Source of the DNA: DATJFH01 sp035495815
GTDB lineage: Bacteria > Acidobacteriota > Terriglobia > Bryobacterales > Bryobacteraceae
Direction: 5' to 3'
DNA: 32,811 nt
Assembly (NCBI GenBank): GCA_035495815.1
Contig: DATJFH010000283.1
Coordinates: 1 to 32,811, forward strand
Below, in pieces: positions 1 to 7,988 of this stretch (the stretch's first letter is position 1; the number at the start of each line of letters is the position of its first letter). A model generated the notes under the pieces. The model was not told the DNA's origin, did not search any database, and worked only from the letters and a program-made list of their open reading frames with translations. The translations under genes were made by a program, and so were the position numbers.

Positions 1-2
1 AA

Positions 3-176
3 CGCCTCCCGGCCGATGAACGCGCCGGCGTGGAATCCTACGCCGAGGCGTTCACCCGCGCCATCCGGAACGAGTCCTCCCTGGCTCCGGAGAAGCTCAG
101 CATCGCCGAATACAAGAAGCGCGGCGGCCATTCCCTCGAAGATACGCCCTGGGAAGCCGCCTGGAAAAACGCATGA
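3..176 (+). CDS. C-terminal end of an unidentified protein (partial)
   Basis: An open frame enters from the left edge and ends at TGA 174-176, giving 57 residues that finish EAAWKNA. It is hydrophilic and charged, with Lys/Arg/Glu-rich stretches, and looks like the last helices of a soluble protein; no motif allows a family to be named. It is followed by about 300 bp without a gene. Codon usage is typical of the window, with a strong third-position G/C bias, which supports real coding. The start lies outside the window. Confidence 0.5.
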   Translation, partial: RLPADERAGVESYAEAFTRAIRNESSLAPEKLSIAEYKKRGGHSLEDTPWEAAWKNA

Positions 177-480
177 GTTTCCGCAGCAACCGTGCTCGAG
201 CGGGCTGCGGACGGTCGGGGGCGAGCGGTGAGCGAAACGCGCCGTTCCCCTCGATTGGCGGGCCGGCTTACCAGTACAGCTTGAGCCCCAACTGCATGAT
301 TCAACGGCTGCTCGCGCTGGTTGAAATTAGCTGAATCCCGTCGCGCGGCAACCGGGGTGCGCCCCAGACGCATCGAATGCATCCCCTACGGCCGTCGAAT
401 GACCGGGAATATCAGCAAGAACCGCCGGCCGGGAGTTCGTTGTAAACCATTGCGGTCTGTCATTGCGCGGAGGAACTGCT
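177..480. other. Gene-free stretch before the FG-GAP gene
   Basis: About 300 bp lie between the end of the first partial gene and the ATG at 481. Apart from the receptor scrap at 268-382, I see no credible coding frame; the short open frames here have no ribosome binding site and no recognisable product. The last bases carry a good Shine-Dalgarno sequence, GGAGG at 469-473, for the gene at 481. I did not find a convincing -35/-10 pair. Confidence 0.5.
268..382 (-). pseudogene. Decayed C-terminal remnant of a TonB-dependent receptor
   Basis: On the minus strand the codons from 297 down to 268 read MQLGLKLYW followed by TAA. This is the kind of beta-barrel C-terminus, ending in an aromatic residue, seen in acidobacterial Oar-like receptors; the intact receptor in this window ends QIQMGLRFTF. 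Just upstream, in a different frame, lies SANFNQREQPLN. A TGA at 301-303 closes the MQLGLK frame, so a frameshift separates the two pieces. No remainder of the 1000-residue protein is present. I read this as a relic of a deleted receptor gene. The end points are approximate and the assignment rests on a short match. Confidence 0.4.
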
Positions 481-2697
481 ATGCTCAGGGCGATGTTCCC
501 AAAACCCCTGGTCTTCCTGCTGGCGCCCGCGATCCTGCTGCCCGCGGCGGTTAAGATCGAGCAGCGCGATGTGGCTTTGTGGCCGACCGGTAACACCCTT
601 CGCTTCCGCCATCCGGATTCGACGCCTAAAGGCCGCCCGGTGTGGGTGGACACGGAATTGCCCGCGAAGTTCAATCCCGATTCGCTGCGTATTCTCCCCG
701 ACAGTTCCACGATCTCGATTCCCGCCAAAGTCGAATGGCGCGCGCCGAAAGCGCGAATCAGCTGGCTCTCCACCGGCGCCGCGGTGTACACCGTCTACTT
801 CGATCTGGGCAACGGAGGCGAAACACGCCGCGCGCCCGAACCCGCCATGATCGGCACCGGTGACCGGGTTACCTACGGGCGCCTGGGCGTGCGCGGAAAA
901 CTGGCGGTCGGGCTGTGGGGGCATCCCGTAGCCCTGGACTTCGACTACGACGGGAACACGGACGTGATCGTCAGCTGCCCCGACCGTCCTTACAACGGCA
1001 CGTATCTCTTCCGGAACATCGGGACCAATGCCAAGCCGCTGTTCGACCGCGCCGAATGGCTCGGCCGCGGCCACAAGGACATGGTCGGCGCCGACTTCAA
1101 CGGAGACGGCGAAATCGACCTGGTGGTCAGCGGCGGATATTACAGCGCCGTCCGCAAAAACGGGATGTCCGGTTTCGTCCCCGTAAAATTGCCGCGCAGC
1201 TACCACGTCGGCCGGGACGATCTTTGGTATCCCGTCGATTGGGACCGGGACGGCAGGATCGATATCCTGGCCGGGGTCAGCGACTGGCGCGATTACGGTT
1301 GGGATGACGCCTATAACGGCCGCGGCGAGTGGACCCGCGGACCGCTCCACGGCTATGTCTGGTTCCATCGGAACACCGGAACGAACGAGAAACCGGAGTA
1401 CGCCGAGCCCGTCATGCTGCAGGCGGGAGGCAAGCCGATCGATCAGTACGGCAGTCCCGCGCCGAACCCGGTCGACTGGTTCGGGCGCGGCCGTCTGGAT
1501 TTGATCGCGGGAGAGTTTATCGATCAGGTTACGCTGTTCCGCAATACGGGCGGCGCGCTGGCCGCCGGGACGAAGATCAGCGCCGGCGGGAAGCCGCTGA
1601 AGATGGACCTCTGCATGATCCAGCCTCGCGTGGTGTCCTGGCATCCGGACGGCAGGCCTTCGCTTCTGATTGCCGAGGAGGACGGCACGGTATCGCTGGT
1701 CGAGAACCTGGCGCCGAAGGGCCAGGAACCGCGCCTCGCCGCCCCCAAGCCGCTCGAGCAGATGGATCCGTACATGAAAAGTGGCGCCCTGTCGCGTCCG
1801 GTGGCGGTGGATTGGAACGGGGACGGCCTGCTCGACCTGGTCGCAGGCAACTCCGCGGGCTATATCCAATACTTCGAGAATGTCGGTTCCCGCCAGCAGG
1901 CTGCGTTCGAGAATCGAGGCTACCTCAAGGCGGGCGGACAGGTGATCCGCAAGATGGCCGGGCCGAACGGATCCATCCAGGGTCCGGCCGAAACCAAGTG
2001 GGGCTATACGAATCCATGGGTCGCCGATTGGGACCTCGACGGCAAGCCGGATCTGATCGTGAACGATATCTGGGGCGCGGTGGTGTGGTATCGCAACATC
2101 GGCGCGAAGCAGAAGCCGGAGCTTGCGCCGGCGCAGCCCATCGAGGTGGAGTGGGCCGGCCGTCCGCCGAAGCCGGAATGGGTATGGTGGGAACCCAAGG
2201 GCAAGCAGTTGGTGACGCAGTGGCGCACGACTCCCCGCGTCGTGGATTGGGATGGGGACGGCCTGCCTGACCTGGTCATGCTGGATCATCAAGGCTACCT
2301 GTCCCTGTTCCGGAGGACACGGCAGGCCGGCGTGTTGAAGCTGCTGCCGCCCGAGCACATTTTCGTCGAAGCCGGCGGACGCTTCCTGAACCTGAGCGCC
2401 GGCCGCGCCGGCCGCAGCGGGCGCCGCAAGGTGGACCTGGTCGATTGGGACGGCGACGGCGATCTGGACCTGATCACCGATTCCGACGCCGGTCCCATCT
2501 GGTACGAGAATACCGGCACGCAGGCCAAGCCTGTGATGTCGCCGCGCGGCCAGATACTGAAGGCCAGGCTCTCAGGGCACAACCCGACGCCCATCGCGGC
2601 CGATTGGAATGGAGACGGCAGGCTGGACCTGCTGGTCGGCGCGGAGGATGGATTCTTCTACTTCTTTGAGCGCTCGTACATTGAAGCCCAGCGTTGA
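481..2697 (+). CDS. Secreted FG-GAP/VCBS repeat protein
   Basis: The 738-residue product starts with a signal peptide (short basic start, then a hydrophobic run near residues 8-24). The body is a chain of FG-GAP/VCBS-type repeats, each with a calcium-binding-like Asp-rich loop: DFDYDGNTD, DFNGDGEIDL, DWDRDGRIDI, DWNGDGLLDL, DWDLDGKPDL, DWDGDGLPDL, DWDGDGDLDL and DWNGDGRLDL. A degenerate copy reads DWFGRGRLDL. Such repeats fold as beta-propeller blades like integrin alpha chains. Here they probably form an extracellular or periplasmic binding protein; no catalytic domain is visible. ATG 481 is preferred over an in-frame TTG at 463 because GGAGG sits 7 nt before it and the signal peptide then begins correctly. 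It converges with the amidohydrolase gene, whose stop is 21 bp away. Confidence 0.85.
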   Translation: MLRAMFPKPLVFLLAPAILLPAAVKIEQRDVALWPTGNTLRFRHPDSTPKGRPVWVDTELPAKFNPDSLRILPDSSTISIPAKVEWRAPKARISWLSTGAAVYTVYFDLGNGGETRRAPEPAMIGTGDRVTYGRLGVRGKLAVGLWGHPVALDFDYDGNTDVIVSCPDRPYNGTYLFRNIGTNAKPLFDRAEWLGRGHKDMVGADFNGDGEIDLVVSGGYYSAVRKNGMSGFVPVKLPRSYHVGRDDLWYPVDWDRDGRIDILAGVSDWRDYGWDDAYNGRGEWTRGPLHGYVWFHRNTGTNEKPEYAEPVMLQAGGKPIDQYGSPAPNPVDWFGRGRLDLIAGEFIDQVTLFRNTGGALAAGTKISAGGKPLKMDLCMIQPRVVSWHPDGRPSLLIAEEDGTVSLVENLAPKGQEPRLAAPKPLEQMDPYMKSGALSRPVAVDWNGDGLLDLVAGNSAGYIQYFENVGSRQQAAFENRGYLKAGGQVIRKMAGPNGSIQGPAETKWGYTNPWVADWDLDGKPDLIVNDIWGAVVWYRNIGAKQKPELAPAQPIEVEWAGRPPKPEWVWWEPKGKQLVTQWRTTPRVVDWDGDGLPDLVMLDHQGYLSLFRRTRQAGVLKLLPPEHIFVEAGGRFLNLSAGRAGRSGRRKVDLVDWDGDGDLDLITDSDAGPIWYENTGTQAKPVMSPRGQILKARLSGHNPTPIAADWNGDGRLDLLVGAEDGFFYFFERSYIEAQR

Positions 2698-2718
2698 GAA
2701 ATGCCGGGGGGCCTTGCG

Positions 2719-3546
2719 TTAGGTGAGCTTAAAAAGCTTCTTGCCGTTTTCCCACAGGATCTTTCGCGCCGCCGCGGCGTCCGGCGCCAGCCGCCGGATG
2801 GCTGCGATCTGCTGCGACCCGGAGCACTTCTCGCCGTGGCCGTCCCGGTCATTGCAATCGCTGCCGTACAGCAGCTTGCTCTGATGGCGCTTCAGAAAAC
2901 CGCGCGCGTGATCTTCGTCCCGCAATAACGCGTTCAATCCCGAGCCCGCGCTCATATCGCCGAACATGTTGGGGTAGTCCGAGAGCAGCCGGTCGGAGAT
3001 GCCGCCGGGCGCAACCGGTGTCTTCGGATACATCACACGCGGGTCCAGCTTCTTGTCGATGTTGCCCCACCATGTTTGCGCATGGCCGATGAAGTTCACC
3101 TGGGGAAAGCGCTCCAGCACTTTGTGGAACCTTTCGAATCCGAGATTGTACGTCCCGTATTCGAAGTGCAGCAGCACCGGGACGTCGTAATAATGGGCGA
3201 TCTCCGCGATCAGGTCGATGTGCCTGGAATCGGCTTCCACCGGAAACTTCTGCTCCCCGATTCCGATCGCTCCCATCCGCAGGTATTTCTCCAGCACCGC
3301 GCGCGTCTGGGGAAGATCGGGCAGCTCGTTGGCGAAATACACATACTCTTTGGGATACTGCTTCGCCAGCTCCACTACCGTATCGTTGCCGCCCGCGCCG
3401 GCGGCCAGGCCGTACTTCGACCCGGCTGGAAGCAGGATGGTCTTGGTGATTCCCATCCTGCGCTGATGGGCCACCAGATCCGCGTTGCTCCGGCCGGAGT
3501 AATTGGTGTGCTGGTGAATATCGAGAATGGGCTCGCCGGCCTGCAT
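2719..3546 (-). CDS. Metal-dependent amidohydrolase (amidohydrolase_2 type)
   Basis: The 275-residue protein has the hallmarks of the amidohydrolase_2 TIM-barrel family: the first metal-binding pair in LDIHQHTNY (His11, His13), LLHFEYG, FIGHAQTWW and the C-terminal YGSDCND with the catalytic-type Asp. Family members hydrolyse or decarboxylate small ring or amide substrates; the substrate here is unknown. It has no signal peptide of its own. Its ATG lies one base after the TAA of the dienelactone hydrolase gene, so the two are almost certainly translationally coupled. It is the last gene of the four-gene minus-strand operon starting with the sulfatase. Confidence 0.8.
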   Translation of the reverse strand: MQAGEPILDIHQHTNYSGRSNADLVAHQRRMGITKTILLPAGSKYGLAAGAGGNDTVVELAKQYPKEYVYFANELPDLPQTRAVLEKYLRMGAIGIGEQKFPVEADSRHIDLIAEIAHYYDVPVLLHFEYGTYNLGFERFHKVLERFPQVNFIGHAQTWWGNIDKKLDPRVMYPKTPVAPGGISDRLLSDYPNMFGDMSAGSGLNALLRDEDHARGFLKRHQSKLLYGSDCNDRDGHGEKCSGSQQIAAIRRLAPDAAAARKILWENGKKLFKLT

Positions 3547-3547
3547 C

Positions 3548-4462
3548 TTATGCGTCGGCCTTCCTGGCTTTCAGGTTCTTGTCGAACCAGGCGATTGTTT
3601 TCGACCAGGCGTCGCAAGCCGCCGTGGGGTTGTATGCCCCTCCCGTGTCATTGTGGAAGCCATGGTTCGCGCCTTCGTAAATGTGAATGCCGAAGGTCTT
3701 CCGGCGGTTCAATAACCCCGTAATCACCGCCGGAACCTGGCCGGTCAGGTTCCGATCGAGTTCCGCATAGATGCCTAGCAGCGGCCCTTTCAGATTATCC
3801 AGGAGGTCCGCGGCGGGCGGCGCTCCATAAAAAATCACGGAGGCGCTCACGTCTTCGCTGCTGACGGCCAGGTCGAACGCATTCCCTCCCCCCGCGCAGA
3901 ATCCGAATGTGCCCAGGCGGTCCCCCATCACGTTGGGCAGCGTCTTCATGTAGGCCAGCGTGGACTTCAAATCCGCGCGCCGCGTATCCTGCGTCGTTCG
4001 GCCGTAAGCCTGTGTCTGCTGTTGCGCCTCGGGAAATTGTTGTACGCCGCCCTGCCTCGAAAGCAGATCCACGCTGACCGCCACATAGCCCGCGCGGGCG
4101 GCGCGCCGGGTCACGTCCCGGATATGCTCGACCAGGCCGCGGTTTTCATGAATGACGAGCAGCCCCGGCAATTGCACAGGCTCATCCGTCTTCGAATAAG
4201 CGACATAGCCGAACAGAGGGCCGGCCTCCCCCGGAAACTGTACATCCTGCATGACCAGATCCGGCGCGTCGTCGGGAACTTTGATGCCGTCCGGACAAGC
4301 CGGCGGCTGGGCATCGAGCACGCCCATGCCGGCCACCACGGCCGCCGCGGCCGCGATGCTTCCCGTATGGCCGGACACTCTCCGGATCAACTCCCGTCGG
4401 TTGAATGCGCCATCAAAATACAGGTGAACAAGACTGACGATCGGATTTTTGTCTTCGTACAT
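3548..4462 (-). CDS. Dienelactone hydrolase family protein, exported
   Basis: The 304-residue alpha/beta hydrolase carries the dienelactone hydrolase signature. HENRGL contains Glu106, GFCAGGG carries the nucleophile Cys189, YAELD contributes Asp236 and ANHGF the catalytic His267. Family members open lactone rings or cleave small esters. Residues 22-50 hold paired arginines followed by an Ala-rich hydrophobic stretch, consistent with a Tat-like signal peptide, so the enzyme probably acts in the periplasm. GGAGG 7 nt before ATG 4462 supports the start. It is separated from the upstream RidA gene by 56 bp and coupled to the amidohydrolase downstream, which suggests a shared catabolic role. Confidence 0.85.
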   Translation of the reverse strand: MYEDKNPIVSLVHLYFDGAFNRRELIRRVSGHTGSIAAAAAVVAGMGVLDAQPPACPDGIKVPDDAPDLVMQDVQFPGEAGPLFGYVAYSKTDEPVQLPGLLVIHENRGLVEHIRDVTRRAARAGYVAVSVDLLSRQGGVQQFPEAQQQTQAYGRTTQDTRRADLKSTLAYMKTLPNVMGDRLGTFGFCAGGGNAFDLAVSSEDVSASVIFYGAPPAADLLDNLKGPLLGIYAELDRNLTGQVPAVITGLLNRRKTFGIHIYEGANHGFHNDTGGAYNPTAACDAWSKTIAWFDKNLKARKADA

Positions 4463-4518
4463 GCCTTTGCCTCCCCGATAAATGAGTCTATTTTATCTCA
4501 TAACCGCCGGAGGACCTG

Positions 4519-4971
4519 TTAATTCTGAGGCGCGATCGCAATGGCTTCGACTTCGAGCAGCAGCCCGCCTCCGAGCCCCGATTGGACCAGGGTCGCCGCC
4601 GGCGGCGCGTTCATATTCAGGTAATCCGCCCGGATGCGGCGCAGTTCGGCGGTGTTAGCCAGATCGGTGACGAAGTAGTTGATTTTGACCAGGTCCTTGT
4701 AAGACACTCCCGCCTGCTTGAGGATCCGCCCCATATTCTCGAACGTGTTTCTGGCCTGCGAGGAGAAGTCCGGGGGCATCTTTCCGTCCGGCCCCGTGCC
4801 GCCCGTTCCGGAGATGAAAACCATTCGGCCGGCCGGCGCGCTGACGGCGCGTGAGTAGCCCGGCGGTTTGGCTTCCCCCGGAAAATTCAGGAACTGGCGC
4901 GCCGGACGTCCGGCGGCGCCGAGCAGATACATCGCTGCTCCAAACATGACGATTGCGATTCCGCGTTTCAT
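4519..4971 (-). CDS. RidA/YjgF-family protein with N-terminal export signal
   Basis: The 150-residue product has a hydrophobic signal-like N-terminus (residues 5-20) followed by a complete YjgF/RidA chorismate-mutase-like domain: VFISGTGGTGPDGK, NMGRILKQAG, IRADYLN, APPAATLVQ and LEVEAIAIAP. Canonical RidA deaminates reactive enamines/imines using an Arg in a P-A-R-S/T motif. Here the equivalent reads PAATLVQ, so that Arg is absent and imine deaminase activity of the RidA type should not be assumed. The start overlaps the sulfatase stop by ATGA. An exported Rid protein in a sulfatase/hydrolase operon is more likely to serve the extracytoplasmic pathway than amino-acid metabolism. Confidence 0.8.
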   Translation of the reverse strand: MKRGIAIVMFGAAMYLLGAAGRPARQFLNFPGEAKPPGYSRAVSAPAGRMVFISGTGGTGPDGKMPPDFSSQARNTFENMGRILKQAGVSYKDLVKINYFVTDLANTAELRRIRADYLNMNAPPAATLVQSGLGGGLLLEVEAIAIAPQN

Positions 4972-6359
4972 AATAAAGCTGGTTTCTCCCTCGGTGAAGT
5001 GCCGTCCGGATCATTAGCCGTGGCGCCCTTCGGTCCTTTGATCGGCCCCGCCAGGATAGGATCGCTCGTGGCCCGCATCCAGCGCTCGAGCCGTCCTCGC
5101 ATTTCCCCCAGCGTGCGCCGCTGCGCCGTATCGCCGGCGACGTTGCGGGTTTCGTTGGGATCGAACATCAGGTCGAAAAGCTGCTCCTTGTCCACGGTCC
5201 GGTCCCGCCAGCCGTTGTCGATCCACAGCGACTTGCTCGGGCTGTCATCGCAGTTGGGCAGGTTGGGCTTGCTGCGGGCGTCGAAGTGACGGATGTACTT
5301 CCAACGCTTCGTTCGCACCGCGCGCTTGGGCTCGTAGGCGGCGTGATACGTCACTTCGGCGAAGATCTCTTCGTTGATCTCCGCCGCCGAGCCGTTTACC
5401 AGGGGCAGCATGGACTTGCCCTGCAGCCAGGCGGGCCGCTCGATGCGCAGCAGGTCGCAGATCGTCGGGAACAGGTCGATATGCGATACCATGGCGTCGC
5501 TGACCTTGCCTCCCATGAAGCCCCCCGGTCCCCGCATGATCAGCGATACCCCCATCCCGTGATCGGTGAGGTTGCACTTCATGGCGGGGAATGCGATGCC
5601 GTGATCGGTCGTCGAGATCACCAGCGTGTTCTCGGCGAGCCCGGCGCTTTCGAGCGCTTTCAATACAAGTCCCACGCCTTCGTCCATCACCCGCGCGGTG
5701 GCTTTGAACGCGGCAATGTCCTCCCGTGTTTGCGGAGTATCCGGAATCGGCGACGGCGGCAGACAGAAGCGCGGATCTTCCTTCGGTCCGGGTTTGCGGA
5801 ACTCGCGGTGCGTCTCCTGGAATCCGATGTCCAGGAAGAACGGCGTCTGGGGACCGCTCTTCAGGAACGCGGCCGCGGCCGCGCTGACCGGCTCCACGTG
5901 ATTTCCCTGAAAGGTCTGCGCCTTGTCATAGCCGATGATGTTCGGATCGCGCGCCACGTGCTGCACTCCGAATAGCCCGGAATAGTAGCCGGCCGCACGC
6001 AGCGTGTGCACGATGTGCTGCTTGTAGTCGTTGAGGGCGAAACCACGATGGGCCAGGCCGAACATGCCGTTGCTGTGAGGACACATTCCCGTCAGCAGGC
6101 TGGCGCGGCTGGGTGAACAGGTAGGCGCTGCGTTGAAGGCTTGCCGGAAAAGCACGCCCTCGTTCGCCAGCCGCTGCAGGTTGGGCGCGGGAACGGCATG
6201 GCCGTAAGGCTGCAGATACCGCCCGGAGTCATGGGAATGAATGTAGATGATGTTGGGCCGCATCGCTCCCGTCTGGGCAAGTGAAGTGGCCGCCGCGCCG
6301 GCGAATGAACCGAGGAAGTGGCGACGCGCGACGGGCGAATCCGGCTGGTCCGTTGGCAT
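4968..6359 (-). CDS. Tat-exported sulfatase (alkaline phosphatase superfamily)
   Basis: The 463-residue enzyme contains the sulfatase activation motif C-x-P-S-R (Cys81 in TCSPSRASLLTG), whose Cys is converted to formylglycine by a dedicated maturase not seen in the window. The first metal-binding segment reads YIHSHDSGRYLQPYG, an HD variant of the usual DD. VISTTDHG and RTKRWKYIR near the C-terminus are also family typical. ARRHFLGSFAGAA at residues 11-23 is a twin-arginine signal, which fixes ATG 6359 as the better start than an in-frame GTG at 6401. It is the first gene of a minus-strand operon with RidA, dienelactone hydrolase and amidohydrolase. The substrate, perhaps a sulfated polysaccharide or aryl sulfate, is not evident. 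Confidence 0.88.
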   Translation of the reverse strand: MPTDQPDSPVARRHFLGSFAGAAATSLAQTGAMRPNIIYIHSHDSGRYLQPYGHAVPAPNLQRLANEGVLFRQAFNAAPTCSPSRASLLTGMCPHSNGMFGLAHRGFALNDYKQHIVHTLRAAGYYSGLFGVQHVARDPNIIGYDKAQTFQGNHVEPVSAAAAAFLKSGPQTPFFLDIGFQETHREFRKPGPKEDPRFCLPPSPIPDTPQTREDIAAFKATARVMDEGVGLVLKALESAGLAENTLVISTTDHGIAFPAMKCNLTDHGMGVSLIMRGPGGFMGGKVSDAMVSHIDLFPTICDLLRIERPAWLQGKSMLPLVNGSAAEINEEIFAEVTYHAAYEPKRAVRTKRWKYIRHFDARSKPNLPNCDDSPSKSLWIDNGWRDRTVDKEQLFDLMFDPNETRNVAGDTAQRRTLGEMRGRLERWMRATSDPILAGPIKGPKGATANDPDGTSPREKPALL

Positions 6360-6366
6360 AGCGACT

Positions 6367-6372
6367 ATTCTA
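6367..6372 (-). promoter_or_regulatory. Candidate -10 box for the sulfatase operon (leaderless)
   Basis: On the minus strand TAGAAT lies 7 nt before ATG 6359, and no Shine-Dalgarno sequence is present. A transcript from this box would begin at or next to the start codon. No clear -35 was found. The assignment rests on position and match only. Confidence 0.3.
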
Positions 6373-6444
6373 TCCCTGCGAGGGGATCGAGGCAGCAGCA
6401 CTCTGCGCGGCGAAAGCGAAACCGGTGTGGCTGCCGGCTCACGC

Positions 6445-6450
6445 TATAGT
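6445..6450 (+). promoter_or_regulatory. Candidate -10 box for the 6457 gene (leaderless)
   Basis: TATAGT ends 7 nt before GTG 6457, which has no properly spaced Shine-Dalgarno sequence. Transcription would start at about the GTG. It faces away from the sulfatase box in the shared 97-bp divergent region. No good -35 match was seen. Confidence 0.35.
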
Positions 6451-6456
6451 AAGGTC

Positions 6457-7014
6457 GTGAGGTATTTTTTCAGTAGACTGCAACCGGAGGCGACCCGCAT
6501 TCTTTTGATCGAGAGCGGCTCCCGGTATCTGCTCGAAGGTCTTATCTCAGGCATCCGCGCGACTTATGGGAACAGCATCTTTGTCGACCTGGTGACCTGC
6601 TATCCCGGCATGCCTGAAGGCTTCGATCCCGCCACGACGAAAGTCTACCGGGTGACCGACTACCGCGGCCGCGAGGGCCGGGGCAGGCTATACCGGGAAC
6701 TCGCCCGGAACCGCTACTCCATCGCCGGCATGATTTGCAGCGCCGAGCCGATCATGACCAAATGGAAGTGGTCGCTGGCGGCCCGGCTGCCTGCCAAGTT
6801 TTTTATCCTCAACGAAAACGGCGATTACTTTTGGATCGACTACGGTCACTGGGCGCTGATCCGGCACTTCATTCTCTTTCGCGCCGGGCTGGCGGGCGCG
6901 GGCGCCGTCCGGACCCTGGCCCGGCTCGCGCTGTTTCCGCTTACCCTCCTGTTTCTGCTCGCCTATGCCGGCTTCGCGCATTTGACCCGAACTTCTGAAA
7001 AGGTGGCTCAATGA
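6457..7014 (+). CDS. Hypothetical protein with C-terminal membrane segment
   Basis: The 185-residue product begins at GTG 6457 (VRYFFSRLQ). Upstream in-frame codons overlap the sulfatase promoter region and read as low-quality sequence. The N-terminal half, RILLIESGSR onward, has alternating beta/alpha character resembling a nucleotide-sugar transferase half-fold (compare the start of GT9 proteins), but no diagnostic motif is present. Residues about 156-176 form a hydrophobic segment (LALFPLTLLFLLAYAGFAHL), so it is probably a tail-anchored membrane protein. Its stop overlaps the quinone oxidoreductase start by ATGA. I do not recognise the family with confidence. Confidence 0.7.
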   Translation: MRYFFSRLQPEATRILLIESGSRYLLEGLISGIRATYGNSIFVDLVTCYPGMPEGFDPATTKVYRVTDYRGREGRGRLYRELARNRYSIAGMICSAEPIMTKWKWSLAARLPAKFFILNENGDYFWIDYGHWALIRHFILFRAGLAGAGAVRTLARLALFPLTLLFLLAYAGFAHLTRTSEKVAQ

Positions 7015-7982
7015 AAGCGATCCAAGTGAAGCAATGCGGCTCTCCCGAGGCGCTTGAAGTGGTGGAGATTCCAGCTCCGACGCCCGGCCCCGGACAGGCG
7101 CTGGTCCGGATCGGGATCTCGGGGGTCAATTTTATCGACGTCTATTTCCGCACGGGCTTATACAAAGCCGATCTCCCTTTCATCCCCGGCATGGAAGCGG
7201 CCGGAGTGGTGGAAGCCGTCGGGCCCGAGGTTACGGAAGTTGCGCCTGGAGACCGCGTAGTCTACGCCATGGCGAGGGGCTCGTACGCCGAATTGGCGCT
7301 GGCGCCGTCCTGGCAGCTGGTGAAGATTCCGGACGGCCTCGATCCCAAAATCGCCGCCGCCGGAATGCTGCAGGGCATGACCGCGCATTATCTGACGCAT
7401 TCGGTTTTTGCGCTCAAAAAGGGAGATACGGCGCTGTTGCACGCGGCCGCCGGCGGAACCGGCCTCCTGCTGACCCAGATGGCGAAGATGCTCGGAGCGC
7501 GCGTCATCGGAACCGTGTCCAACGAAGCCAAAGCGGCGCTGGCCCGGGAGGCTGGAGCGGACGAGATCATATTCTACACCCGGCAGGATTTCGAATCGGA
7601 AGTAAAACGGCTGACCGGGGGCCGCGGTGTCGACGTAGTGTACGACTCGGTGGGACAGACTACGTTTCTGAAGAGCTTGAACTGCCTCCGTCCGCGAGGC
7701 ATGATGGCTTTGTTCGGCCAGTCCAGCGGGGCGGTCGCGCCGTTCGATCCGGGGCTGCTGGCCGCCCGGGGCTCGCTCTTCCTGACGCGCCCCAGCCTGG
7801 CGCAGTACTCGGCCACCCGGGAGGAGTTGGTCTGGCGCGCAGGGGATGTTCTCGGGTGGGCTCAATCGGGCGCGCTGAAGATCCGGATTGACCGGGTCTA
7901 CCGCCTGGCGGAAGCTCCGCTGGCGCATCGCGATCTTGAAGGGCGGAAAACTTCCGGCAAAATTCTGCTGCTTCCTTCGTAA
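7011..7982 (+). CDS. qor: NADPH:quinone oxidoreductase (zeta-crystallin/QorA type)
   Basis: The 323-residue protein is a complete member of the medium-chain dehydrogenase/reductase superfamily in its zinc-free quinone oxidoreductase branch. It has the GroES-like N-terminal fold (GVNFIDVYFRTGLY, PFIPGMEAAGVV), the nucleotide-binding motif AAAGGTGLLLTQ and GVDVVYDSVGQ. No catalytic or structural zinc cysteine cluster is present. Such enzymes reduce quinones or other electrophilic carbonyls with NADPH in the cytosol. It overlaps the upstream membrane protein by 4 nt and precedes the histidine kinase by 6 nt, so it belongs to the same transcription unit. Confidence 0.88.
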   Translation: MKAIQVKQCGSPEALEVVEIPAPTPGPGQALVRIGISGVNFIDVYFRTGLYKADLPFIPGMEAAGVVEAVGPEVTEVAPGDRVVYAMARGSYAELALAPSWQLVKIPDGLDPKIAAAGMLQGMTAHYLTHSVFALKKGDTALLHAAAGGTGLLLTQMAKMLGARVIGTVSNEAKAALAREAGADEIIFYTRQDFESEVKRLTGGRGVDVVYDSVGQTTFLKSLNCLRPRGMMALFGQSSGAVAPFDPGLLAARGSLFLTRPSLAQYSATREELVWRAGDVLGWAQSGALKIRIDRVYRLAEAPLAHRDLEGRKTSGKILLLPS

Positions 7983-7988
7983 CCCCGC

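Noticed and set aside
460..2358. 632-codon open frame on the minus strand opposite the FG-GAP gene
   Set aside because: The plus strand has repeated FG-GAP motifs and a signal peptide; the antisense product only mirrors the repeats.
934..2640. Repeated GATTGG-type stretches as a DNA repeat array or CRISPR
   Set aside because: They encode the Asp-rich FG-GAP loops at irregular spacing and differ in sequence; there are no uniform repeats or spacers.
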